From Sorghum bicolor (lineage: Eukaryota > Streptophyta > Magnoliopsida > Poales > Poaceae): a DNA stretch of 64,000 nucleotides. Made by a program: the position numbers and the translations under genes. The DNA lies in contig NC_012878.2 in assembly GCF_000003195.3 (NCBI RefSeq), forward strand, positions 42,201,248 to 42,265,247, read 5' to 3'. The notes beneath the pieces are model-generated. The model made no database searches. It was not told the DNA's origin and worked only from the letters and a program-made list of their open reading frames with translations. This document shows, one piece after another, positions 43,573 to 52,721 of the stretch (the stretch's first letter is position 1; each line of letters starts with the position of its first letter).

Positions 43573-44359
43573 GCTATCTAACAAAAAATTATTAGCCGTC
43601 TCTACGTGCCTACTATAATTACAACGAATCATAACAAGAAAATATAGTTTTTTCTAGTGATATGGGGTTTTCTAATTTTTCCTAATGTTTAATATTCAGC
43701 ATTTTATAAACTTTCACTATTAAATATCTTTTTATAAGAATTCTCATGTGCGAGAACTAGCGGAAATATTCTTATATATATTACTAAACACTAGGACCAC
43801 CATTCTACTGGCGATCGATAATCTAGACGACTAGAACCCTAAAGAACATTATTGAGGTCAAGCTTTTGTAAAAGCATCCGCGTGTTTTAAGAAAGAACCT
43901 ATGTGGTTTTTTATATGCACGGTAAATGCTTGTTTTGATAGTAGAAAAATCACTCTTATCCGTTGTGAAGTTTCAACTGCCATACGTCTTTTTTAGCTCG
44001 ACTTTTCAAGAAAACTCTCCACCACTTTACGGTCGAACATGTCGTCCTGTCTGGAGCTAGCTATATACTTGTTTGTAACCCGAAGGTTTGTAACCTATGC
44101 CCGGCCGGCCTTTTTGATCATCTCTCTAGAGGTATGTGTGGCTGAATTCTGGCGAGTATAATTGTTTGTAACCCACTCCACTACACGCATGTATACATGG
44201 GCGAAACGCGCCACGCCAGGCCATATATATGGTGTGCCTCCATATATGCATGGTGAGTGACCAGCAGCTTCTTCTCAGACAGAAAAATGCCAAGACAATC
44301 GAAGTGGGGGCAACAGGGCGGTCCATGCCATCCCTGTACACTGTCTCGCCGGGCACCTA
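43573..44359. other. Intergenic DNA left of the Harbinger element
   Basis: Mostly AT-rich DNA with no gene seen. It includes three copies of 'gtttgtaac' (44071, 44086 and about 44163) and the Em2-intron-like fragment described separately. Confidence 0.5.
44081..44128 (+). repeat. 48-bp copy of the Em2 exon 1/intron junction
   Basis: 44081-44128 matches 50524-50571 with one mismatch, covering the last five bases of Em2 exon 1, the 5' splice site and the GC-rich 'ggccggccggcc' stretch of the intron. Neighbouring coding sequence is absent. It is a relic of a partial Em duplication or a filler copy. Confidence 0.85.
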
Positions 44360-44639
44360 GGGCGTGTTTGCGAGGGTGGCCCAGCAGGCCGGCTGCGTCC
44401 TCGGGCTGCAATGCACGTTGTTTGTGCAGTTGGCCCAAGCCGCAGCCCGGCCTCACACAGCCAAAAGGGGCGCCTCCGCCTAGCCTCAGAGAAACGCCGC
44501 TAGGGTTCGTATCTCTGGAGCTCGGCTGGTCTCAGCGGGCGGATTGGGGGCGATTGGCGGGGGCGAGGGTGGCTGAGGCGGGCTCGCGCGGGAAGGTGAA
44601 ACCTCCGCGCGCGCTTTCCACCCCGGCGAAATCGTTCGC

Positions 44640-45299
44640 CTATAAGTATTGCTCCTCTGAACCCTAACTCCTCCTTCCTCTCTTCGTCGATTCGGCTCCC
44701 TCTTCCCTCGTGAGATACCGGCGGCGTTGAGCACTACTGCGTGGCGACGGTGTAGTCCTCCCGTGGTCTTCTCTCCATTCCCCTTTGGTACAACGTCGGC
44801 GCGCAGCTGCTGTTGCTGGGACTCCACGGTGGTGGTGGCCTCTTCCGCCTCTTGACGTCGTCTCCTGTCGGATCTGCTTCCCCTACATCCAGATCTACTT
44901 CCTCTTCGCCTTCGTGGTTACGACCCCGAGCCCAAGGTGAAATTGAACCACAATTTTGTTATACCTTTGTTAGCGTTCGGTGCAAATGCATGGTCTTTAT
45001 GATTTCTTTTACTCTTTGGTTCATGTGTGATTTAGTACTTGTTTTTGTTCTGCCCGGTTAAGATGATGCGAAAATGATTATGATTTCGTACTTGTTTTTG
45101 TTCGGCAACGTTACGAAGATGTGAAAATGGTTATCTTTTTTTAGATTGGGTCGATGATGTTGTCCATTTGTAGCACAGGGAGGCATCACTTGTATGATGC
45201 AGCCGTGCTTTCGTGTTAAAATCATTCATTGTGCAAACATGTTGATGCCTGGCAGGGCTTCTTTAGCTGAATGGATTTCTGTTTTTTGTATGCATGTAG
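44640..45299 (+). promoter_or_regulatory. Leader/promoter region of the Harbinger transposase gene
   Basis: A CCTATAAGTA word (about 44639) is followed by a CT-rich leader and a GC-rich segment with a probable leader intron (donor AAGGTGAA near 44935, acceptor before 45300). No open gene is seen. This is inferred from position and composition. Confidence 0.4.
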
Positions 45300-46640
45300 A
45301 TGGATCCCTCTATGAGCCGTGACATGTTGTGTAGGCAGGTTGCTGCCTTGACAGTAGTGATGGTTTCTTTTGTTAGTACCAGGCTGAAGAGAAAACAGCC
45401 TGAACCTGAAACTGTCCCTGACCCTTTGGCACCTATTATCAGAGAACAAAATGAACAACACAGACAGAGGACATTGAGCCTCATTTACCACTCTACTGAT
45501 GTAGAGTGCATTTCCATGCTTAGAATGAGGAGAGCACCTTTCTTTGCTTTATGCACAATTTTTAGAGAGAGACAGCTAGTCAATGATAGAGATGGGGTCT
45601 CTGTAGAGGAGCAGGTTGCCATGTTCCTCCATGTAGTTGGCCACAATCAAAGGTTTAGAGTAGTGCACAGTTCCTTTAGGAGATCCATTCAAAATAGTAC
45701 ACAAGCACTTTCATCAGGTTCTGTATGCTGTTGGAGAGCTTAGGAGTGAAATCATCAAGGGACCTAGCTCCAGCACTCACCCTAAGGTCTTAGGAAGTCA
45801 TAGGTGGAATCCATACCTAAAGGTAATTGTTTACCTAGGGTTCATTAGCTGTTCATACTCTATTTTGTATCACTCACTTGTCTGGTTTTAGGATTGTCTT
45901 GGTGCCATTGATGGCACCCATGTGCTGGCAAGGGTGCTTAGGCACATGCAGCAAGCTTTCAGGGGTAGAAAAAAGGAACCCACTCAAAATGTCATGGTTG
46001 CTGTTGACTTTGGTCTCAAGTTCACTTATGTACTAGCTGGTTGGGAGGGTTCTGCCCATGATGCTTTGATTCTGGCTGATGCCATTAAGAGGGCTGATGG
46101 GTTCACTGTACCTAAAGGTAATTGCACAATCACATTCATGAAATTGAACACCTAAATAATTTCACATTGCCTCACAGTAGATGTGCCATTGTAGGTAAAT
46201 TTTATTTGGTCGATGCTGGTTATGCATGCCGCAATGGTTTCCTACCCCCCTAGAGGGGGGTGAGGTACCATTTGAGTGAGTTTGGCAGCAGAAATCGACC
46301 CACCAATGCCAAGGAACTTTTCAACCTTAGGCATTCATCACTTAGAGTCACTGTGGAGAGAGCCATAGGTGCACTGAAGAACAGGTTCCGTATCCTTGAC
46401 AACAAACCCTTCCACAAGTACAAGACATAGGTCAAGCTTGTGTTAGCTTGTGCCATCCTCCACAATTGGATCATTGGCTTTGGTATTGATGAACATGTCC
46501 CTGTTGAAGAAGGATTCACAGGGAGCCTTCCTGATCCACTAGAAAGTGTTAGCCAAGAACAAGATTCAGTTGTCATGGCTCAAAAGAGGGATGCAATCTG
46601 CAATGCTATGTGGGAAGGGAGGGGAACTTCAAGGGTGTGA
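45300..46640 (+). pseudogene. PIF/Harbinger DDE transposase, frameshifted with two stops
   Basis: Exons inferred from splice sites: 45300-45822, 45892-46117 and 46195-46640. The N-terminus has the helical region typical of plant Harbinger transposases (FALCTIFRER and VAMFLHVVGHN). The nuclease core follows: first Asp in GAIDGTHV, second Asp in YLVDAGYACRNG, Glu in VERAIGALKNRF, then ACAILHNWI near the end. These cut and join DNA at the terminal repeats. Breaks are one extra A near 45690-45696 (the frame resumes with VHKHFHQVLYAVGELR), TAG at 46251 and TAG at 46428. The third break fits a CAG-to-TAG change; the second does not fit simple C-to-T. It is close to full length, so decay is recent. 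Confidence 0.85.
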
Positions 46641-46850
46641 TGCTATGCTGAGTAGCCCTGTCATGGTACTCTTGTTTGTACTATGAAACTTTGATTAATT
46701 GCTGGACATGGCTGAGACCAAATTTTTTATGTGTGTTTTTGGTTTCACATGTTACTTAATAACATTTGTGTGCAGTTGTCCTTATGTATTGGTTTTCATA
46801 TTTGACCTGCACAAGGTAGTTTTGCTTTGGTTGTTATTCCTGATTCTGAC

Positions 46851-47995
46851 ATGGACAACACAACTAGGATGCCTACTCTGCCTGAGGTTGTGGTTGGTGT
46901 TGAGGGTGGTTTTGTTGGAGCTACTGATGTGCTTGATGAGATGATTAGGACTGGGTCTGCTGCTGCTGTTGTAGGAGGTACTGCAGGTGGTGTTGCATTT
47001 GATGCTGCACTACCTACTCGTACTGCTCCAGCAACAACTGATGATATCCCTCATGCTTCTGGGGGTGGTAGAGCTATGAGGTGGAACAACAACACCTCTG
47101 GTTTTGTGCTTAGGAGAATGGCTCAACTTGTAGGGGATGGTAGCAGGCCTGATAAGGTCTTCAAGGATAAGGATGTGAACCATGTGGCCAAAGCCCTTAA
47201 GGAATACTGTGGTGAGGTGGTCAGCCCAACTTAGGTGTATAACCACCTAAGGAAATGAAGGAAAAAATGGGCTAGGGTGGCTAGGCTCAAAGACCTTAGT
47301 GGGGCTTTATGGGACAGTGACGCCAATGCTATCATGCTTGATGAGGATCACTACCTTGGCCACTGCAAGGTAGTCACTTTTGACATCCTATAATTCTGTC
47401 CTTACCTTGCTTGTATTCATTACCTCCCCTGTAACTATTTCTTTTCGACCAAATTGTTCAGGACCATCCTAAAGATGCTGAGTTCCTGAACTGCCCTATT
47501 AGATTCTACACTGAGATGGAAGCTATATTTGGTGGCAACATGGCCACAGGCAGGTTTGCAGTAGGATCTGGTGAAGCCCTAGGGCAAAACCTGACTGATA
47601 GTGTTGCTGGCAAAGCTGAGGGCCCTACAATGACCTATACCACCACACAAACAGAGATTAATGAAGGTAGCAAGGCCACAGAGGTGCCATCCACAGTTGT
47701 GGGTGGCAAGAGGAAGAGAGGGAATTTCAGTGAGGAGGAGATCCTAATGTTGACAAACATGTCTGATGCAGTCAACAATGTGGCTAATGCTCTTAGGGAG
47801 ACTGGACCTGCCCATGTAGATGGTAGCTTGTACCTAGCTGTTATGGAGATGGAGGGTTACACTGAGGATGCCCTGATGGTTGCTTACACCTTCTTGCTAG
47901 ACAATAAGGCACAAGGCAGGGGGTTTGTGAACATGAGTGATGGACATAGGACCATTTGGCTAAGGAACTTCCTAGCCAAAAACTACTTCATGTAG
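46851..47995 (+). pseudogene. Harbinger Myb/SANT-like accessory protein, two stops
   Basis: Two exons, 46851-47369 and 47462-47995, with consistent splice sites and frame. Exon 1 has a Myb/SANT-like DNA-binding domain of the Myb_DNA-bind_3 type (RWNNNTSGFVLRRMAQLV, then KKWARVARLKDLSG). Exon 2 carries the conserved tail, with DAEFLNCPIRFYTEME and a basic KRKRG patch before a helical end. In PIF/Harbinger elements this second protein binds the transposase and the element ends and helps nuclear import. TAG at 47232 (likely from CAG) and TGA at 47256 (likely from TGG) interrupt exon 1. Start at the ATG of 46851. Confidence 0.8.
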
Positions 47996-48975
47996 TTCCA
48001 GTTCATGCTTGTCCAGCTAGGGGGTTGACTGTTGAGATGTATAGTTCCTCCACCTCCCTTACCCACTCTCCTCTTCTTTTGACTCCAACTTGGAGATGGC
48101 TTCTGTAGATCTTTTGTGCAGGCAGGTTGTAGGACTGACTGCTGACCTTTTGCGAAGGATTAACTAGGAGGGTGGCTAACAATTTGGGCCCTATAGCATG
48201 TTGGGCAGAACAAGTTATTGTAACATACTTTGAGCAACCTCTGTTGGCTGCTTCTTATTTCATGCATCTACTTTTTCTGCACTATGTTCTGCCTACTTAT
48301 GTATGGTTTCCTGTGATGAGTACTAATAAGTTACATTATGTCATGCCTACTTATGTATGTTTGCCCTTTGCATATTCTGAGGCTTTGGTTTCCTTTTTGG
48401 CCTATGATGACAAATAATCTATGAGATGACTATCCTATTTTTCTTATGTCATTCATCACATCTGAAGGAACCATAAACTTTACTTTGCAACAATTGGGTC
48501 CATGACTCAAGATGATGGCAAGAAGTTTATGGTCCTCCAGATGCCATGGCTGCCATAATTCTTAACAATCTGAGGTGGCTACACATCTATATTTGCTGCT
48601 GGTTGTAGGGTTAATTCATTCATGGTTATCATCAGGCCATGAGATACATCCATCCCCAATGCAACAAGAGTTCCACTTACCACCTAATGGCTGAGGATGG
48701 AGTGTCTCATGGCCCCATGGTAATCATGAAAAAGTTCTTTAAGATCAAGATAATTGCCACCCGGGATGATTGTGCAGAAACATTATGATCTGAGGCCCCT
48801 TTGAACTGGTTATTTTGTTGCCTATGATGTCACATTGGTTACTTATGAAGCACCATATGGTTGCGGCATGGAAGAACTTCCATTTGGCTCAAACCAAACT
48901 AAAGTTCTCCAATGCCGCACTCATAGCTGTTTCAAAATTGTGGCTAAGTTGATCTTTGGCTTTTTTTGAAGGAAC
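47996..48975. other. Spacer inside the Harbinger element
   Basis: This lies between the Myb-like gene and the hybrid-binding-domain gene. It holds a short direct repeat of 'atgcctacttatgtatg' type words (about 48290 and 48342). No coding motif is recognised; it may contain promoter or leader exons of the downstream gene. Confidence 0.4.
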
Positions 48976-49495
48976 ATGACTTGGTATGTTGTGTACAAAG
49001 GCTACAAGCCTGAAGTCTATAAACATTGGACAGAGTGCAATGCCCAGGTTGCTGGTTTTAAGAAGAACTGCTACCAGGGGTTTCCAACAAAGGAAGAGGC
49101 AGTAGCCTCTTTCTTGGAGTACATGGGCTGTGATGAAGATGCCATGGAAACCAAAGTGTTTCCAAATCAACATTGCATCAATGAGCCCAAAAAAGTTGTT
49201 GCTAGGATGAACATCTTCCTTCCTATTGCTATATCTCTATTTGTGCTTTGCCTTGCCATGCTATTGTATGTATCTAAATCTTCCTACACTTGTCCTGCAA
49301 ATAAGTAGGTCGTGCAGCTGTTCAATGACTACCTAGTATGTTCTATACCGAGGTAAGCACCCAGGTGTATACTCTAAGTGGAAAGATCTATGTCTTGCTT
49401 TCGATGGAGGGGAGAGTAACTTGTATCAAGGTTTCAAAAGTAGAGATGAAGCTGATGTTGCTTTTCTAGCTTTCAGATTGACTAATATCTGCTGA
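48976..49495 (+). CDS. Transposon-borne gene with two RNase H1 N-terminal-type domains
   Basis: The first frame starts at ATG 48976: MTWYVVYKGYKPEVYKHW, then CNAQVAGFKKNCYQGF and KEEAVASFLEY. This is the pattern of the small RNase H1 N-terminal domain (also called viroplasmin domain), which binds RNA:DNA hybrids or dsRNA. A hydrophobic stretch (LPIAISLFVLCLAMLL) follows and the frame ends at 49308. A second domain of the same kind is encoded at 49337-49492 (YVLYRGKHPGVYSKW, then LYQGFKSRDEADVAFLAF) and ends with TGA at 49493. A likely intron (donor GTATGT at about 49266, acceptor CTAG at 49336) would join them, so part of the hydrophobic tail may be intronic. No RNase H catalytic domain is present. 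A captured host or virus-like module is inferred; function within the transposon is unknown. Confidence 0.6.
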
Positions 49496-50055
49496 ACTTG
49501 CATGAATTTCACTTGCATGAATTTCACTACCCGATGATGTTATAACTGAGGACCAAATATGATGTTCTAATAGGGCACAATGATGTGTGGATCATGCATT
49601 TTCTTGACTGTTGTAACTATAAGGCTTTGAATTAAATGATGTCTCATATTTCTGCAACCTATGGGCCTGGCTGTGACTTGGTGCACAAACACAATCTCAT
49701 TTTAGTAGTTGAGGTAGTTGGATGATAAGTCAGACTGGGGTCTGGTTCACAAACACAGACTCATCTGGATCAGACTGGTTTTACAAACAAAACTGCTTGC
49801 AGCCGTTTGGACTGGCTAAACCAGGCCAGGGCCCTTGGGGGCAGGCCTGGCCGCCCCGTTCACCCTCGCAAACACGCCCGTAGTCTCTCATCCGGTAGGT
49901 CGTCATGCCCCTCTCGGTCTCGGCTCGAGCACGGTGCCGAGCGCACGCGCGCATGCACACACGCGGCGGCAATGCAGCATGGCCGGTGCACCAGCTCGTC
50001 CCCATGCTACAGTAGTGCTTCCTCTACCGGATAACTACTCTCGCTCACATGCGCG

Positions 50056-50095
50056 CATGCAGGCCCTCCTCGCTCGACTCGCACGCGTACGTGTC
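50056..50095 (+). promoter_or_regulatory. RY and ABRE motifs upstream of Em2
   Basis: CATGCA (50056-50061), an RY element bound by B3 factors of the ABI3/VP1 type, is followed by ACGTGTC (50089-50095), an ABA-response core. The pair lies about 150-180 bp upstream of the TATA box, the classic arrangement for seed-expressed Em genes. Activity is inferred. Confidence 0.6.
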
Positions 50096-50238
50096 GCCCT
50101 CGCAAGGCCTTGTAGCACACGCGTCGCGCCGCACACGGCCGCCGAGGGACCCTGCCTTTGGTCCGCGTCGGCGCACACTGCACGTCCCTGGCCAGCCGAG
50201 CCCTGGCCTCGCGGCGTGCCGCCTCTCCACTGGACGGC

Positions 50239-50246
50239 TATAAAAA
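50239..50246 (+). promoter_or_regulatory. TATA box of Em2
   Basis: TATAAAAA, 172 bp before the start codon, in a sequence resembling the Em1 core promoter (16090). Confidence 0.75.
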
Positions 50247-50410
50247 GGCGGCACCACCACCTGATCCTTTCATATCACACAAGCAGCCAGTACGTAGCTA
50301 GCTAAACAGCGACACCTAAAGAGCAGTTCCTCACACGTACGTCTAGCGACCATCCACACCGAGCTCGTGAGCTTTCGTTCGTTCGTTAGTTTCTGAGGGC
50401 GGCGGCGATA

Positions 50411-50976
50411 ATGGCGTCCGGTCAGGACAGCAGGGAGGAGCTGGATCGCATGGCCGAGGAGGGCCAGACCGTCGTCCCCGGCGGCACCGGCGGCAAGTCC
50501 CTCGAGGCACAGGAGCACCTCGCCGAAGGTTTGTAACCTATGGCCGGCCGGCCTTTTTGATCATCTCTCTATACACTGCTAGCTACTAGACCACCACTAC
50601 TGCATGCGTTAATGGCCAAGAACGTAACTAACTGATCGATGAAACGACTGTGTTCATCTGTTGGATGTGTGCGTGCACAGGGCGCAGCCACGGCGGGAGC
50701 AAGGGCGGGCAGACCCGCAAGGAGCAGCTGGGCCACGAGGGCTACGTCGAGATGGGGAAGAAGGGCGGGCAGACCCGGAGTGAGCAGCTGGGCCACGAGG
50801 GCTACCAGGAGATGGGCAGCAAGGGCGGGCAGACTCGCAGGGAGCAGCTGGGCCACGAGGGCTACCAGGAGATGGGGAAGAAGGGCGGGCTGAGCACCAA
50901 GGAGGAGTCCGGCGGCGAGCGCGCCGCCCGGGAGGGCATCGAGATCGACGAGTCCAAGTTCAGGACCAAGTCCTAG
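50411..50976 (+). CDS. Em: Group 1 LEA (Em) protein, three 20-mer copies
   Basis: Two exons, 50411-50528 and 50681-50976, with a 152-bp intron (GTTTGT...GTGCACAG), encode 137 residues. It begins [18 protein letters not shown] with TVVPGGTGG, as in Em1, then has three tandem 20-residue motifs of the form [20 protein letters not shown], then [18 protein letters not shown] and a basic end. Group 1 LEA proteins are hydrophilic, largely unfolded in water and accumulate in embryos before drying. Extra 20-mer copies lengthen the hydrophilic core; family members with one to four copies are known in cereals and barley. The frame is intact. The 5' flank was interrupted by the Harbinger element 531 bp upstream of the ATG, but the TATA, ABRE and RY motifs remain proximal. 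It is convergent with chlorophyll synthase. Confidence 0.95.
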
Positions 50977-51842
50977 ATCTCTGATGCCTGTGCGGCGTAC
51001 CGCGTACGTGTCCCGTGCCCCGTAGCATCTAGTAGCTGCAGGCAGGTAGTGTAGGCTAGTCGTAGCACATGTGCCACTCCAGGTTTTGGCACGTGTGTGC
51101 ACTGAATAATAATGTAGGGCGTCAGTCGCCGCAGCACGCATGTAGGCGGTCATATGGTGTGCGTATGATCATGCGTGCTTTGCTAGCTTGTAGCTTCAGT
51201 TTGGTGCTGATGATAGTCAATTGTCAGCGGTCGTCGTGACTTTGTGGTGTTGAGGCATATGCAGCTTTGTCGTCGTCGGGAGTTTCAGCAGCCTGTGTTC
51301 TGGCTCTACCCCAAACTGTAGTCCCTTAGTGTGTGGTGTGGTGGGGTCTAGCACCTGATGCCTCAAGGTCGTCGAGTTTGCTTGTATCCATGCTTTGTTT
51401 CGGTAACGTAGTACGAGTAATAGTTGGTTCGTAACACACATAAGAATCTTCTGTGTTTCTTTAGACTGCTGCAATTTGTTTGGAGTGATTCTCTTCGTAC
51501 AAGGAAGGATATAGCTAGTTTGGCACAAGAGAAACCAGGACAAGGAACGGAAACATTGCACCTCGTCAGTCCAAGACTTGTAGCTATAGCCTGTGCAATA
51601 CATACAGCATCGTCAGTAGAGTCTTGATATTCATCTTATTTCTCCCGATGAGTGAGTGCGTAAGCACATTGGAAGCAGCAATTCTAACAAGGACTTTGAT
51701 CTGCTCGCTCTCCCATCTCCCATAGTGTTTGCTTTGAGAGAAGTCTTGATCTTAGCAGCCTCCCACGTTCCCGTTTCATGTTTCGGAGTTTCAGTTTCCA
51801 ATCTGAAAATGGGGACGGTAACATATATAGCTGCAGGAAACG
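50977..51842. other. Em2 3' flank and intergenic DNA
   Basis: Contains 'aataataatgtaggg' (about 51105), shared with the Em1 3' flank, so the 3' UTR probably ends beyond it. No other gene is seen; open frames here have no family signature. Confidence 0.5.
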
Positions 51843-51912
51843 GGGACCGGATATCCCAAGTTCCAGTTCCCATTCTGGACCGGATATCCCAAGTTCCAGT
51901 TCTCATTCTGGA
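51843..51912 (+). repeat. Short tandem repeat (two units of about 33 bp)
   Basis: 'accggatatcccaagttcc' begins two adjacent units (about 51846 and 51879) that differ by one base. Non-coding. Confidence 0.7.
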
Positions 51913-51937
51913 AACGGGGACACAGCTGCAGGAACTG

Positions 51938-52095
51938 GGATGGGACACAGCTGCTACGGTCTTTGAAACCAATTTGGGCAAACTAGTCGATTACATCTTA
52001 GAAACTCGGGCCTTGGGATGGGACACATAGCTGCTACGGTCTTTGAAACCACTTTGGGCAAACTAGTCGATTACATCTTAGAAACTCGGGCCTTG
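51938..52095 (+). repeat. 78/80-bp tandem duplication reaching into a MITE end
   Basis: Unit 1 (51938-52015) and unit 2 (52016-52095) are near identical, with a 2-bp indel and one substitution. Both end in GGGCCTTG, although only the second is followed by the rest of the MITE. The duplication therefore includes the MITE's first bases. Confidence 0.8.
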
Positions 52096-52315
52096 TTTAG
52101 TTCCCAAAATCGGTTTCGGAACGTATAGCACTCTCGTTTTTATTTAAAAAACATTATCCAATTAACTAAGCTTAAAAATTCATGTTATGATTTACAGATA
52201 AACTGTACAATTAGTTTTTATTTTCGTCTATATTTAATACTGTGTCATAATATTCGATGTGACTGCTGGAAAATCTTGAAAAGATTTTAGTTTTTTGGGT
52301 GAACTAAACAAAGCC
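52089..52315. mobile_element. MITE of 227 bp, TSD TCG
   Basis: Terminal inverted repeats GGCCTTGTTTAGTTC and GAACTAAACAAAGCC, flanked by TCG on both sides (52086-52088 and 52316-52318). AT-rich with no ORF. This type is common in sorghum and rice. A 3-bp duplication fits a PIF/Harbinger- or CACTA-derived MITE; which one is not decided. Confidence 0.8.
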
Positions 52316-52721
52316 TCGCTACACTACTAGCGGGTGAATACATGGAGCACACCGCCGATTTATGCTCTTCATGAAACCTGAATGTTGTGAACTCGTTCCA
52401 TTGTGGATGGAACAATCAGCAACACTCTTTCAGGATTGATCATACAACAATACGGCCGTCACGCAAAACTGCTTGTTCAAAGCATTGCCAGTTCAGCCGC
52501 TAAAAATGGCACAACAACAATCTTACCGTGCACCTACTGACCCTACTACAACATCCAGCGATATTGCTAACTTTTCCTCCCACCACATAACCCTTACAAA
52601 ATCGATCTGTGTTCTAGAAGTAAAAGGACGTTCTCTTCCTACCCTGCACACAAGCAGCTAGCTTATTTTGCCTCTTCGGTAGCAGAACGGTTGCGTGTTC
52701 TGTTTAAGTTGGATGCTTTCA
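52316..52721. other. Intergenic DNA and probable 3' UTR of chlorophyll synthase
   Basis: The part next to 52722 should be the minus-strand 3' UTR of the chlorophyll synthase gene. No separate feature is seen. Confidence 0.5.

Larger units (their letters stand above)
44360..49879 (+). mobile_element. PIF/Harbinger-type DNA transposon, 5.5 kb
   Basis: A perfect 19-bp terminal inverted repeat GGGCGTGTTTGCGAGGGTG stands at 44360-44378 and, inverted, at 49861-49879. Inside, all on the plus strand, are a DDE transposase (45300-46640), a Myb/SANT-like second protein (46851-47995) and an extra gene with RNase H1 N-terminal-type domains (48976-49495). The pair transposase plus Myb-like protein is diagnostic of PIF/Harbinger. 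Flanking triplets are CTA (44357) and GTA (49880), an imperfect 3-bp duplication. Both core genes carry stops or a frameshift, so this copy is not autonomous. Confidence 0.9.

Noticed and set aside
48976..49495. Endogenous caulimovirus
   Set aside because: The domain type is shared with caulimoviruses, but no movement protein, coat protein or reverse transcriptase is near, and the gene lies within Harbinger ends.
51631..51981. 116-codon minus-strand frame with repeated GTWDIRS
   Set aside because: The repetition reflects the 33-bp DNA tandem repeat; no other coding support.
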